The notes: generated from the letters alone by a model not told the origin. A stretch of DNA of 43,499 nucleotides from Eubacterium pyruvativorans (GCF_900102225.1 NZ_FNBF01000017.1:1-43499), one strand, 5' to 3'; shown: positions 29,626-38,381, numbered from the stretch's first letter. Program-made: numbers and translations.

Positions 29626-32022
29626 TCAGGCTTTCCTCTGGTACCCTTTTTGAACCCCAAAGGGGCCGCATCGCATCGTAGAATTCGTTCGTTCCCAGCC
29701 CGGAAGCTGCTTTAAAGCAGCACTGATTTCATTCCTGTTTTGCGGCTTTATATACTTAAGATCACCACCAAGCGCTACAGTCCAGATCTCCGCTATGCAG
29801 ATGCGGTCCATAGGCACAAGCGGCCCATCTACAGGCATATTCCCGTGCATGAAAAGTCTCCGCTGCTGGATATCCATCTGCTGCCAGTTCTCCGGCACGG
29901 GGGTATCCACATACTGCTGAACAATGCCCAAGAGTACACCGCCCTCGCTGTGATCATTCTGTGCGCACTCAGCCATTGCCTCGATATCCTTGGGGAGATA
30001 CAGGGCTTCGCCCATCGCATAATAGAAGTATGCCTCCGCCCATATCTGGTCGACCTCCTGCGGAAGATCATTCCAGACATTCTTTACCGGATCATTGACT
30101 GCCACATCGACCGGCCAAAAACGCCGGTTTCCGGTCATATCCCGCAGGAATTCTGACTCATTAGATGTCCCGAAGAAAACGCATCGCCGGGGATATCTTG
30201 CAGTCCTCCGTCCGTATGGTGCCCTATAGATATCATCAACCTTCGACAGGAACTGCTTGACTGCTGACGTTTCCTGCTTATTCATCGCAGTCAACTCCCC
30301 GATCTCGTTGATCCAGACGCCTTGTATCATTTCAGCCGCGTCTTTCCCCTCAAAGGTGGTCAGGGAATCGCTGAACCAATCTTTGCCGAGAATCCTGAGG
30401 AAGGTACTCTTACCAATGCCCTGCGGCCCGGTGAGGATCGGCATATAATCGTACTTGACGTAGTCTTCCATCGCCCGGGTTACTGCCGCACAAAGTGACT
30501 TCCGCATGACCGCCCGTGTGTATGGATTGTCTTCCGCACCGAGATAGTCGACGAGAAGCAATTCGAGTCGTTTCTTTCCGTCCCATTTGAGTCCACGCAG
30601 ATAGTCCCTCACGTGGTTGAAACGATGTCTGCCCGAAACAATCGTGAGCGCCTGGCTCAGCAGGTCACGGCCTTTTATCCCATAGTAGGATTCCATGTAG
30701 TTAGCATAATTGGCGTCGTCCTCATCACTCCATGGGCGCTGGCTCTCGCATGGATTCCATGGGAGCGGACCAGTAGCCACGCCTTGGTTGGCGAAATCAT
30801 CGACGGCGATCCTGCCCTTTATGAGCGGGTCATTTTCCAGCACCAGAACGGCGTTGTTTATGGTCTTTTTTATGGCGCCGTTGCCGTCTACTGCTAACTT
30901 GGATACCCAGGATAACTCTTCCTTCGATACCTCCTGTGGGATGTCCTCTAAAAAGGCCTTATTAGCCTCTTCAATGCGCTCTTTGGCTAAAAGGTCAGTT
31001 ACACTTTTATCAGTTGCCGCAAGCTCTTTCATGGCTAAAAAAGATGGCATACGACTAACCGGAGTACCTTCCCTTGCCGTGTCGTCTCTGTCTCCGAACT
31101 TGTGCAGTCTGACCATGTCGAAAGCGTTAACCAATTGCCCGCTGCACGGATCCGTTGCGTGATGAGAGTATAGGAAGAGATCATTGTCGTAGACAATAGC
31201 TCCTCCAGCGGTGGATCCTCCGGAATAGGTGTACCTTCCCCGAGAGGTTGTTGCTTCGTAGATCCCGGGGATAAATGCTTCCATTGCTTCTGTGATCGAG
31301 TAGGTCCGGCAGAAGGCTCCCACAAGGCCTTTCTTGGTCAGCGGGTCCTCCTGCTTCGCCAAACGTTTTTTTTGCAGCGCCTCAGCGCCCGGAACCTGCG
31401 GCCAGGAAGCAATATTAGTCCAGTCGTCATATAGTCCCAGGATGCCGTCAGCATCGCAGAATGGGTTGTCATAGATCTCATAGACATATTCACTGTCAGA
31501 TGAGCAGGACGGCCAGTACATAAGCCGAACAGCCTCAAAGGTAGTCGGATCGGCGAATTCTATGCCGATCATCTCCGCCAGTTTGCGGGCGATCGGTTCA
31601 TACTCGTCCGGTGTGACCGTCCTGTTAAGCGGCAGAACAATTCTGAGTCTCGGCGCATATTCGGAATGCTTGCGCGTGCTGTAGACAGCTGCAGCGCATC
31701 CGAGAGATCCGACACGCTTCAGGATGTCGGTCGTTCCGGCGCGAGGTATTGTGTCGAGGTCGATGGTGACGAGGTCTCTTCCCGTCACCGCATCGGCTTT
31801 CCTCCGGCGGCCAGAGAGACTTCCACCCACGAAGCCTCCCACATCCTTCAGATCATCCTGCCGTGCCTTTTTATAGCCCAGGTACTCCTGCAATGTCTCC
31901 GTGGATCTCACTGGCGTCTTGAGGCGTTCACAGAGTTCAGACCACATGATGGTAGAGCGCTCCCAATTGACGGATCTGCGGCTGCTGGCGGTTGTAATTG
32001 TAAGCTGTCTGTCATTTAGCAT
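29626..32022 (-). CDS. VapE-type primase-helicase (virulence-associated E family)
   Basis: 798 residues in at least two parts. The N-terminal ~200 residues carry a Prim-Pol-like region with a DLD pair (LVTIDLDTI) and PRLRIVLPLNR. The C-terminal half is a VapE-like superfamily 3 type ATPase with Walker A GPQGIGKST at about residue 530, VWINEIGELTAM as Walker B and CVFFGTSNESEFLRD, TGNRRFWPVDV as later motifs. It is the likely replication initiator and helicase of the phage. The downstream repeat cluster may be its target. Confidence 0.9.
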   Translation of the reverse strand: MLNDRQLTITTASSRRSVNWERSTIMWSELCERLKTPVRSTETLQEYLGYKKARQDDLKDVGGFVGGSLSGRRRKADAVTGRDLVTIDLDTIPRAGTTDILKRVGSLGCAAAVYSTRKHSEYAPRLRIVLPLNRTVTPDEYEPIARKLAEMIGIEFADPTTFEAVRLMYWPSCSSDSEYVYEIYDNPFCDADGILGLYDDWTNIASWPQVPGAEALQKKRLAKQEDPLTKKGLVGAFCRTYSITEAMEAFIPGIYEATTSRGRYTYSGGSTAGGAIVYDNDLFLYSHHATDPCSGQLVNAFDMVRLHKFGDRDDTAREGTPVSRMPSFLAMKELAATDKSVTDLLAKERIEEANKAFLEDIPQEVSKEELSWVSKLAVDGNGAIKKTINNAVLVLENDPLIKGRIAVDDFANQGVATGPLPWNPCESQRPWSDEDDANYANYMESYYGIKGRDLLSQALTIVSGRHRFNHVRDYLRGLKWDGKKRLELLLVDYLGAEDNPYTRAVMRKSLCAAVTRAMEDYVKYDYMPILTGPQGIGKSTFLRILGKDWFSDSLTTFEGKDAAEMIQGVWINEIGELTAMNKQETSAVKQFLSKVDDIYRAPYGRRTARYPRRCVFFGTSNESEFLRDMTGNRRFWPVDVAVNDPVKNVWNDLPQEVDQIWAEAYFYYAMGEALYLPKDIEAMAECAQNDHSEGGVLLGIVQQYVDTPVPENWQQMDIQQRRLFMHGNMPVDGPLVPMDRICIAEIWTVALGGDLKYIKPQNRNEISAALKQLPGWERTNSTMRCGPFGVQKGYQRKA

Positions 32023-32025
32023 AAC

Positions 32026-33984
32026 TTAATCCTTCTTGTAATACTCCGCTTCGAAGCCGTCACCCTTAAGCGGGAGTCCCGGTGCCCAGTCAATCGGCTG
32101 AGAGAATATCGCATTCACGTCGTCCAGATGTTGATCCTGCGCAGCGTCTATGACGATCTCGTCATGGATATGCATTACCGGCTTATACCCGGCCGCAATG
32201 ACTCTCTCAAGAGTAACCGCCAGGCAGTCCCTTGCAATGGCCTGCACGATGTTCTCCGTGAGCTTCCCACCGTAAGTTTCGTGGTCTTCCCACTTGCGCG
32301 TTGTCTGGTTAACTCCTTTGTAATGGAGCGCATCATGCCCGAAACGATTCTTTCCGAGATACGGTGCCTGATAGAAAAGCTTCCTTCCGGAAGGCAGCTC
32401 TATCGTGAGCGCCCTCTGATCGTTCGCGGCACCTTCAAGCCGGAAGGTAACACGTCCGAGATAGGTGGGCTGTGCGGTCTCTACTGTGTGCTTCACCAGC
32501 TTGTCAACCCGGCCCCAGAGGCTGACGATGTTCGGGTTAGCTGTGCGCCATTTGTCTACAATCCCCGGCAACTCATCTTCCGTGATGCCCATTTTTAAGG
32601 CGCCCATCGAGATGAGAGCCTGCGGGCCTCCCTGGTATCCGAGGGCCAGCGTTGCCACCTTACCCTTCTGCCTAAGATCCCCATTGACTCCATGTTTTTC
32701 GACGGGGACGCCGAACATTTGACTGGCTGTAGCGCAGTAGATATCACCACCTTCTTTGAATACGTCCAGCACCCAATCCTCTCCCGCCAACCAAGCGATC
32801 ACTCTCGCCTCGATTGCGGAAAAGTCAGACACAATAAACTTATTCCCCGGAGCCGGCACAAAGGCCGTCCGGATCAGCTGTGAGAGCGTATCAGGGATAT
32901 TTCCATAGATGGCCTGTATGCAGGTATAATTCCGCTTCTTCACCATTTCCCTTGCGCTGTCAAGTGTAGGCAGATAGTTTCGCGGCAGATTCTGTACCTG
33001 CACCAGCCTTCCGGCCCATCTTCCGGATCGGTTCGCTCCGTAGAACTGCAGCAGACCGCGGATTCTCCCATCATCGCAGACAGCTCTGTCCATTGCCTCG
33101 TACTTCGAAACCGATGTCTTGCCGAGCTGCTGCTTTATCTCCAGTAACTCCCTGACATCCCCAGGGAGATCCTTTTCCAGAAGATCACTGACTGTGGCCT
33201 TCTGCATGTTATTGATCCCAATACCCCGCTCCTGCATCCAACGAAGGGCTTGTGCATTGGAATTAGGATTATCCAGCCCTGTTATCTCCCTCGCTCTTCC
33301 CATCAGCTCAGCTGTTCTTCTTGAGCTCAGGTAAAGCGCGCCAGAGATGAGATCTTTGTCAACCGCTACTCCACGGGCATTGAGTTCGATATCATGCCTC
33401 CACTGTGTCCAGATCTGATCCGGTACAGGCCAGTCATCAAGCCTCTGAGAGATTGCATACTCCGTCTCTACGTCCTGCCGGTTGTAGGTGATGAAGAGTT
33501 GCCACTTTTCTGGATCATGCATAGGGAGGTTCCTCGTACGGCCCCCGTTCGACTTCGTGGCTTTGCAAGGGACGCAGAAATATCTGATCAGTGCCTTACC
33601 CGTAGCAAGTTTCTTCTTGTCCTCCGGCAGACCTAACGCTTCGCCGATTGCTTCCAAACCTGCTGGATACCCGCAGTACATGCCATGGATCATGGTGCAC
33701 TGCCACTGGTCTATAGGTGTGTCATAGCCGGCGTGGTTAAGGCACCACCACTCAAACGCCGCATTATATGCGTGCTTGATAACCTCCGGATCCCTGAGTG
33801 CCTGTACTATCGCATCCGGCACAGCCTCACCGGATGCGAGGTCAATGACTTCCGTTGGTGCGTCATCCATCTTATATGCGAAGAGGAGGACTTCAAAGTC
33901 CTCGCCCTCCGCATATCTGTATGCGCCAGCCTTCCCAATGTCAACACTGCTGTAGGTTTCTATGTCGATACTTAAATGCTTCAT
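32026..33984 (-). CDS. Family A DNA polymerase with 3'-5' exonuclease
   Basis: 652 residues, typical for phage Pol I-like replicases. Exonuclease motif I is SIDIET at the N-terminus. Polymerase motif A is DFSAIEARVIAW (about residue 385), motif B contains RQKGKVATLALGYQGG (about 435), and motif C is HIHDEIVID (about 605). No 5'-3' exonuclease domain. It replicates the phage genome together with the VapE protein, four bases downstream, and the DUF2815 SSB-like protein. Confidence 0.95.
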   Translation of the reverse strand: MKHLSIDIETYSSVDIGKAGAYRYAEGEDFEVLLFAYKMDDAPTEVIDLASGEAVPDAIVQALRDPEVIKHAYNAAFEWWCLNHAGYDTPIDQWQCTMIHGMYCGYPAGLEAIGEALGLPEDKKKLATGKALIRYFCVPCKATKSNGGRTRNLPMHDPEKWQLFITYNRQDVETEYAISQRLDDWPVPDQIWTQWRHDIELNARGVAVDKDLISGALYLSSRRTAELMGRAREITGLDNPNSNAQALRWMQERGIGINNMQKATVSDLLEKDLPGDVRELLEIKQQLGKTSVSKYEAMDRAVCDDGRIRGLLQFYGANRSGRWAGRLVQVQNLPRNYLPTLDSAREMVKKRNYTCIQAIYGNIPDTLSQLIRTAFVPAPGNKFIVSDFSAIEARVIAWLAGEDWVLDVFKEGGDIYCATASQMFGVPVEKHGVNGDLRQKGKVATLALGYQGGPQALISMGALKMGITEDELPGIVDKWRTANPNIVSLWGRVDKLVKHTVETAQPTYLGRVTFRLEGAANDQRALTIELPSGRKLFYQAPYLGKNRFGHDALHYKGVNQTTRKWEDHETYGGKLTENIVQAIARDCLAVTLERVIAAGYKPVMHIHDEIVIDAAQDQHLDDVNAIFSQPIDWAPGLPLKGDGFEAEYYKKD

Positions 33985-33995
33985 GGCGCACCGCC

Positions 33996-34601
33996 TTAGA
34001 ACGGGGTATTACCAACAGGAAGGCCTGTGATAGGGTCAACTGCTACGCTCGGCGCAGGAGTTCCGAAGGCCTGAGCCGCTGTCGGCGCGGCTCCGCCGAG
34101 GGCTTCTCCGTCTCTCAGTTTCTGGACCGGGCCCAGTGAGCAACCGACGCCCTTTTTACCGTTGAAGTTGTATGGGTAAAACTCGACATTGACCCGCGCA
34201 TAGCAGCCGCTGTAGACATCGGTTTGATTGATGATAGGATTCCCCACCTTGTCCACGACCTCCGGAGGATAGCTCTCGGAAGATCTTGCCGTGAATACCC
34301 AGTGTCCTTTGCACTCAGGCCCGAACGGCGTTCCGTCCTGCTTTACTCCATCACCATCCCAGATAGGATCTGCACACACCGGCGGGACCACGCCGTTCCA
34401 GTTCCCGTTCGCACCTTTCTGCTTAGCGGCATTAATGGCGGCGTCGATACGCTGCTTGGTAGATATATCTGTCTTCGGGAGCAGGACCGTTGTACTGTAC
34501 TTTTCTTCCTGCCCCGCCTGGAAGGCATAAGGCTTAAAAAGATGCACGAAGCTGAGTCTTACTTCACCAGTTGTAACATTTGTGATATCTCCGATTGACA
34601 T
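33996..34601 (-). CDS. DUF2815 protein, single-stranded DNA-binding-like
   Basis: 201 residues with the family's signature RLSFVHLFKPYAFQAGQEEK followed by YSTTVLLPKTD and the middle part GHWVFTARSSESYPPEVVD; the C-terminus is a flexible Ala/Pro/Thr-rich tail. DUF2815 members are always found beside phage polymerases and behave as SSB-like proteins by structure prediction. AGGAGG precedes ATG 34601. Confidence 0.88.
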   Translation of the reverse strand: MSIGDITNVTTGEVRLSFVHLFKPYAFQAGQEEKYSTTVLLPKTDISTKQRIDAAINAAKQKGANGNWNGVVPPVCADPIWDGDGVKQDGTPFGPECKGHWVFTARSSESYPPEVVDKVGNPIINQTDVYSGCYARVNVEFYPYNFNGKKGVGCSLGPVQKLRDGEALGGAAPTAAQAFGTPAPSVAVDPITGLPVGNTPF

Positions 34602-34617
34602 AATTAGTCCTCCTTGA

Positions 34618-35790
34618 TTAGTTCTTAAAAGCCTCTGCGGCTGTTGTAACGTTAGTTATTGCGGTTCTCTTATCCGATTCGGGTACAAGTGTCGGCTTGC
34701 CAGGCTTCTTGACTACCAGGTCGCCTACGGTGTCAGCAAAGTCTTTTTTTCCTACGAGTTTCTCAGTCTGCGCCAGGCTGAGTGGCTTCCTCTCGTAGAG
34801 CATCGCCTCATCGATGCCATGCTCCTCGAGACGTCTGAAAGCCTTTTCCTGGTCGGTCCAGTCTCTGGATCCTCTTCCCTCGACGGCTTTCCAGCCGGCC
34901 ACCTCATGACCTGCAAGGCACTGACTGAGAGCGTACTCCTGCAGGTCCTTAAGCCATCTGGCCACGTCCTCGCCTCTTTCCAGGTATCCGCCTATCTCAT
35001 CAAGCGTCATGAGCTCCGGGGAGTCGTGCGACTTAAAGGCAAACGCCACGTTTTTCTCCGCCCTTGCCCTGCACTGAGCCCTTGCCCTGCAGAAGCGACA
35101 CCAATTCCCAGGGGTTGCATCTCCTTTGCCCTTGATGGCGAGCGCCGCCCTTTCCCTGACAACACCTCCGAAGTCAAGGAGGGTGCTAAGGTGCATTTTC
35201 CAGCTCGATGTGTTGTCAATCCTTGGCTGGAAGATGGAGATTTCCACCTCCTGGATGTCGTAGAGCATTTTGTAGTGCTCATATGCACCCAGAGCATAGA
35301 GCATGAGCTGCGGATTTGCTTCTGCCTCCACGGGAACTCCTTTGCCATACTTAAGATCGATAACCCTTAGTTTCTGGTCGCCGATCATGATGCAGTCGGC
35401 CGTCCCAAAGCCTCCTGGGACGAATGTCGAAAGATCCAGTTTCTGCTCCACACCTACATGCGGTGCATTCTCCCACTCGAGAGCTGACGCCCGGCAGTAG
35501 TCCCTGTACGCATCAGTGAAACCATCCATCTCCGGTGAATAAAGTTCCCCCACCTTCAGTTCAGCAAGGCGTTTGTTAAGCCATTCCTTGTTGTATTCCT
35601 CAGGGTTGAAGTAGTTAAGTGTTTTAGCTTCGGCGATCTCATGTGCCAGTGTGCCTTCCTTCGCAGCTTCTGATGATGAATCTGGAAACTGTGCTTCAAG
35701 CCTTGCCGATGGAGTGCAGTGCATCCATCTATGCGCCCCGGAGGCCGACAGCAAGGCATGGGCTCTATCCTGATGCTCTACTGTTTTCAT
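34618..35790 (-). CDS. DUF2800 protein, PD-(D/E)XK nuclease-like
   Basis: 390 residues. Opening HALLSASGAHRWMHCTPSAR, then GTLAHEIAEAKTL, a GTADCIMIGDQKLRVIDLKYG segment (metal-binding D and the D-x-K motif of RecB/Cas4-like nucleases) and a C-terminal cysteine set (WCRFCRARAQCRAR) able to hold an iron-sulfur cluster as in Cas4/AddB. A recombination exonuclease role is likely. Its ATG overlaps the stop of the preceding gene (ATGA). Confidence 0.88.
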   Translation of the reverse strand: MKTVEHQDRAHALLSASGAHRWMHCTPSARLEAQFPDSSSEAAKEGTLAHEIAEAKTLNYFNPEEYNKEWLNKRLAELKVGELYSPEMDGFTDAYRDYCRASALEWENAPHVGVEQKLDLSTFVPGGFGTADCIMIGDQKLRVIDLKYGKGVPVEAEANPQLMLYALGAYEHYKMLYDIQEVEISIFQPRIDNTSSWKMHLSTLLDFGGVVRERAALAIKGKGDATPGNWCRFCRARAQCRARAEKNVAFAFKSHDSPELMTLDEIGGYLERGEDVARWLKDLQEYALSQCLAGHEVAGWKAVEGRGSRDWTDQEKAFRRLEEHGIDEAMLYERKPLSLAQTEKLVGKKDFADTVGDLVVKKPGKPTLVPESDKRTAITNVTTAAEAFKN

Positions 35791-36197
35791 ATCCTTGCCC
35801 CCAGTTTTCTCAGCCCCAGTGCGAATCTGCCGTACTGCTCCTGTGGCAGGGCTGGTAGTGACGGGACCCCGAACTGCTGCAGCAGGTTAAGCAGATCCTC
35901 CTGCCTTCCCTGATCCATCAGACTGACAGCAGCTTTCTGCAGGTCAGCTGCTGTGTAAGTTACCGTCGAGGTTGGCACAGCCTGAGCGGGTGACTGTTCT
36001 GTCGTCGGCACCGCCGGGTCCTCCAGGGCCTGAGTTACTGGTGCCGACTCCGGTGCTCTCTCCGATTTTTCTGTGTTCTTAGCAGTGTGCTGCCGGACCG
36101 TTTCCCTGGAAGAAAACGGGTATACCAGAGCTTGAATTAAATTCTGGCTCATGGCTTCATCCGCTTCAGCCGCAGTCATTTCAATAATTAATTTCAT
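35787..36197 (-). CDS. Hypothetical early protein linked to DUF2800
   Basis: 136 residues. An N-terminal strand-helix unit (MKLIIEMTAAEADEAMSQN), a low-complexity Glu/Pro/Ala/Thr linker in the middle and a helical C-terminus (LMDQGRQEDLLNLLQQFGVP) that ends with GRFALGLRKLGARI. Proteins of this shape regularly precede DUF2800 genes in Bacillota prophages. AAGGAGG precedes the start. Function unknown. Confidence 0.75.
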   Translation of the reverse strand: MKLIIEMTAAEADEAMSQNLIQALVYPFSSRETVRQHTAKNTEKSERAPESAPVTQALEDPAVPTTEQSPAQAVPTSTVTYTAADLQKAAVSLMDQGRQEDLLNLLQQFGVPSLPALPQEQYGRFALGLRKLGARI

Positions 36198-36251
36198 GGT
36201 GCACCTCCTTTGTGCTTATTTGATTCCATTGATAGCCTTAGCAGTTGCCCA

Positions 36252-36524
36252 TTATTTCTCGGGAATATATCCTCGAGCGTCGTGGGTAATCACTTGTCTT
36301 ACCGTCTCCATGCAGATAGCGGATAGCGAGTTGCAAGTCACATTAATTCGGTCCTCATGTCCACCAAAGTAGTGAATGATCACCACTTCGGATTTTGTTT
36401 TTTCATCCCTGTCATACACGAGGAATGCGACATCCATGCCCAGCGGGATCAATGCGAATAAAAGATTACGTTCTACGTAGTTTCGTTTCTCCTGGTACAT
36501 TTCTTCGAGGTTTATGGTTTCCAT
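36252..36524 (-). CDS. Hypothetical early protein
   Basis: 90 residues from ATG 36524 after AAAGGAG. The pattern is strand-rich (LFALIPLGMDVAFLVYD, SEVVIIHYFGG) followed by a helix (NSLSAICMETVRQVITHD). No motif recognised. It overlaps the end of the small cysteine protein gene at 36466-36615 in another frame; both have ribosome sites. Confidence 0.6.
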   Translation of the reverse strand: METINLEEMYQEKRNYVERNLLFALIPLGMDVAFLVYDRDEKTKSEVVIIHYFGGHEDRINVTCNSLSAICMETVRQVITHDARGYIPEK

Positions 36525-36615
36525 GATCTTTCTCCTTTAATTTGAAATTGGTGCAGCAGTAATTCCTTGACCGCTCGGGGCAGGTGTTTTTGTAGATGCA
36601 ATCAACACAAGTCAT
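36466..36615 (-). CDS. Small Cys-rich protein, possible zinc binder
   Basis: 49 residues from ATG 36615 behind GAGGGACGC. The first half holds the cysteine pattern CVDCIYKNTC and NYCCTNFK, suitable for binding a metal ion; the second half is basic. Its last ~58 bases overlap the start of the 90-residue gene, so the C-terminal reading may be partly fortuitous, but the N-terminal part looks like small cysteine proteins seen in other prophage early regions. Confidence 0.5.
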   Translation of the reverse strand: MTCVDCIYKNTCPERSRNYCCTNFKLKEKDHGNHKPRRNVPGETKLRRT

Positions 36616-36832
36616 TGCGTCCCTCACTTTCTCTTTCCTGCCAGGCCTTAGTCCCCAGCAGCCAGCCATTTCCCCAGGCGACCACCAGTAGCCACCCACC
36701 CGACACAAGCAAGATCATTACCACTGCCAGTGGATCGCTTCTCTCCGGATCTGCACACAAACAGCAGAATAAAGCAGCCCCAGCAAGGTAGGTTATGGCT
36801 TTTACTACGAGGCGTCGTATTTTGTTAAGCAT
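36602..36832 (-). CDS. Small membrane protein
   Basis: 76 residues from ATG 36832 with GAGG eight bases upstream. Two hydrophobic segments are evident: AITYLAGAALFCCLCA and PLAVVMILLVSGGWLLVVAW, separated by a short charged loop, with a charged C-terminus. A two-helix inner-membrane protein expressed early; a role in host takeover or exclusion is possible but unsupported. Confidence 0.6.
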   Translation of the reverse strand: MLNKIRRLVVKAITYLAGAALFCCLCADPERSDPLAVVMILLVSGGWLLVVAWGNGWLLGTKAWQERESEGRNDLC

Positions 36833-36847
36833 TTTCATCACCTCATG

Positions 36848-36926
36848 TGGTACAATAATAGTGATAGGTTTTTGGCCTTATTGGGGCACCGCAGCCTGCG
36901 GGCTCTGACAGGGCCTTTTTTGTGCT
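36848..36926 (+). ncRNA. Candidate small RNA: extended -10 promoter then two hairpins and T-run
   Basis: On the plus strand, opposite to all genes nearby, TGGTACAAT (36848-36856) is a good extended -10 element. Some 35 bases later come two back-to-back stem-loops, CCGCA-GCC-TGCGG (36889-36901) and GGCTC-TGACA-GGGCC (36901-36915), the second ending in six T (36916-36921), a proper terminator. The predicted transcript is about 60 bases. It fills most of the 150-base gap between two early genes. No clear -35 box is present. Confidence 0.45.
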
Positions 36927-36983
36927 CTCAATTCGCATTCCTCCTTTCCTCCTTTTCTAAATCTGTGCGCAACACATAGCCCT

Positions 36984-37184
36984 CTACCTCCTTATTCTGA
37001 TGATCTCTTCAGCCAGCTCTGAGATCAGGTACTTCTTTCCGACTACCGGCGTGAGATGTCGGATGTATTTATCGATTCTGTGCGGATCCTCATAACCGAG
37101 CGCCCTGGCAAGCTGGCTACGGGTCATCACGACTGCGCCAGCCTCCTGCCGCAGCATATTCGTCAGTGTACTTTTCCTGCTCAT
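36984..37184 (-). CDS. Small helix-turn-helix protein
   Basis: 66 residues. The segment MTRSQLARALGYEDPHRIDK is a short helix-turn-helix of the excisionase/MerR-like type, followed by YIRHLTPVVGKKYLISELAE, where the pattern of a small winged-helix protein continues. It may be the excisionase or an early regulator. Its ATG overlaps the stop of the 31-residue reading frame upstream. Confidence 0.65.
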   Translation of the reverse strand: MSRKSTLTNMLRQEAGAVVMTRSQLARALGYEDPHRIDKYIRHLTPVVGKKYLISELAEEIIRIRR

Positions 37185-37276
37185 ACGCCCTCCTTCCTTC
37201 GTACTACAGTCACCTCGAATAGCGGTGATGGCTTCAGTCCTTCTTTTCTGGCTTGTTTGTCAGGCCTACTGATCAT
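37181..37276 (-). CDS. 31-residue coupled micro-ORF
   Basis: Starts with ATG 37276, which overlaps the antirepressor TGA (ATGA), and ends with TGA overlapping the next ATG (ATGA again at 37181-37184). The peptide is basic (MISRPDKQARKEGLKPSP, then FEVTVVRRKEGV) and its last codons double as the AAGGAGG site for the next gene. Coupling on both sides supports translation; whether the peptide has a function or merely carries ribosomes across is unknown. Confidence 0.45.
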   Translation of the reverse strand: MISRPDKQARKEGLKPSPLFEVTVVRRKEGV

Positions 37277-38058
37277 TCCGCTATCTCCTCCTCTTCTGCT
37301 TCCTGCATGGCCAGGAACTTGTTGACGAAGTACTTCTGACCTTTTCCGGTTACTTTCGGTGTCTTCGTGATGTGGTTCACGCCGTCTCCGGAAATGTAGG
37401 ACGATTCCTTGATCTCGAACAGACCCATGTCCATCGAACGCTGCGTCGGCATGTTCCGGTCGGACCGCTGCCCTTTGATGAGATATCCGTGCTCCCGCAT
37501 CCAGTTGAACAGGCGCTTCTGTCCGATATCCACGCCATTCCCTTTCAGGATCTTCGCCAGATCGCCTACCAGGATGGATGTGTTGGATGCGGTGATGGCA
37601 TCACTGAAGATCTCCTTCGGCCGCATCCTTTCGATCTCGATATCCTTCTCCCTCAGCTGCTCCGCCGCCTGTTGCAGCAGATCCGCCAGCCCGTCCGGGT
37701 TATGCACAACCTCGAACGCCTTTTCATCGGTCATGTACACCCCGTCTCTCCGGATGGCCGGCAGGACCTCCGACGTCACCCAGTGCTTGAACTCCTTCGC
37801 CGACGGCAGCTTGCTGGAGAGCACCAGGCTGTAAAGGCCGGATTCGTTGATGACAAGGGAGCCCTTGTTCTGCTTCCCGTCGAAGATCATTAGTTTTCTT
37901 CTATCGGATTCCGCACAATGCCGTTTGATATCTCGACTACCGTTTCGGTACCCGAGCCTATCGGTGATGTCCTTTCCCACAAACCACGGTTCCCCATTAA
38001 TCACGGTCGTCCGGATCTTTCCAAACTTTTCATTGGTAAATGTTTTGATGTTGTTCAT
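37273..38058 (-). CDS. Phage antirepressor, BRO-N plus KilAC
   Basis: 261 residues from ATG 38058 after AAGGAGG. The N-terminal BRO-N domain is shown by GEPWFVGKDITDRLGY, VINESGLYSLVLSSKLPSA and FKHWVTSEVLPAIRRDGVYM; the C-terminal KilAC domain by LAKILKGNGVDIGQKRLFNW and LRE/GYLIKGQ-like text, with the usual TPKVTGKGQKYFVNKFL end. It likely counteracts the repressor on induction. A perfect operator palindrome sits in front of it. Confidence 0.92.
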   Translation of the reverse strand: MNNIKTFTNEKFGKIRTTVINGEPWFVGKDITDRLGYRNGSRDIKRHCAESDRRKLMIFDGKQNKGSLVINESGLYSLVLSSKLPSAKEFKHWVTSEVLPAIRRDGVYMTDEKAFEVVHNPDGLADLLQQAAEQLREKDIEIERMRPKEIFSDAITASNTSILVGDLAKILKGNGVDIGQKRLFNWMREHGYLIKGQRSDRNMPTQRSMDMGLFEIKESSYISGDGVNHITKTPKVTGKGQKYFVNKFLAMQEAEEEEIAE

Positions 38059-38074
38059 GCTTTCCTCCTTCCCA

Positions 38075-38093
38075 AGATGATTTTTAATCATCT
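38075..38093. promoter_or_regulatory. Operator palindrome before the antirepressor gene
   Basis: AGATGATT-TTT-AATCATCT is a perfect palindrome with 8-base arms and a 3-base centre. It shares the core GATT-NNN-AATC with the two operators at 38330-38344 and 38411-38423. It overlaps the stop codon of the Cro-like gene and lies 17 bases from the antirepressor start, so a bound repressor could block elongation or an antirepressor promoter here. Confidence 0.6.
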
Positions 38094-38302
38094 TTTTCCT
38101 TAAAAAAAATAGCTTCTTTATCCTGGAGAGACTGTATGCCAAGCAGTTTGCAAAGCTTATTAATTTCAGATGTCTTGAATTCGTTGACATTATTCAATTT
38201 CAACGAAAGACCATACCCAGAAAGCCCTAAATATGCGGCAACATACTTGAGTTTATAGCCTTTTTCTTCGATGTATTTGCGAAGCAGATTCGTGTCCGTC
38301 AT
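38084..38302 (-). CDS. Cro-like helix-turn-helix protein
   Basis: 72 residues after AAGGAGG. The sequence LRKYIEEKGYKLKYVAAYLG followed by LSGYGLSLKLNNVNEFKTSE is a compact HTH of the Cro/DUF739 type, ending in charged residues KEKDD. It is the first gene of the leftward early operon and faces the repressor gene across the control region, so it probably represses the lysogenic promoter or binds the shared operators. Confidence 0.8.
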   Translation of the reverse strand: MTDTNLLRKYIEEKGYKLKYVAAYLGLSGYGLSLKLNNVNEFKTSEINKLCKLLGIQSLQDKEAIFFKEKDD

Positions 38303-38329
38303 ACTATTCCACCTCCTTCCTTTTTATTG

Positions 38330-38344
38330 ATGATTATAAATCAT
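38330..38344. promoter_or_regulatory. Operator palindrome at the early promoter
   Basis: ATGATT-ATA-AATCAT, a perfect 6-base-arm palindrome with a 3-base centre, located directly after the expected start point of the leftward promoter at 38353-38381. Same arms as the operator in front of the antirepressor. Binding of the ImmR-like repressor here would shut off early transcription. Confidence 0.65.
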
Positions 38345-38352
38345 CCACCGAT

Positions 38353-38381
38353 AGGTTATCACCCTAGTGATTTTGCGTCAA
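38353..38381 (-). promoter_or_regulatory. Leftward early promoter
   Basis: Minus-strand TTGACG (38376-38381), a 17-base spacer and TAACCT (38353-38358) preceded by TG (extended -10). The -35 box is close to consensus while the -10 hexamer is weak, compensated by the TG. Transcription should begin near 38346, upstream of the Cro-like gene. Confidence 0.6.
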
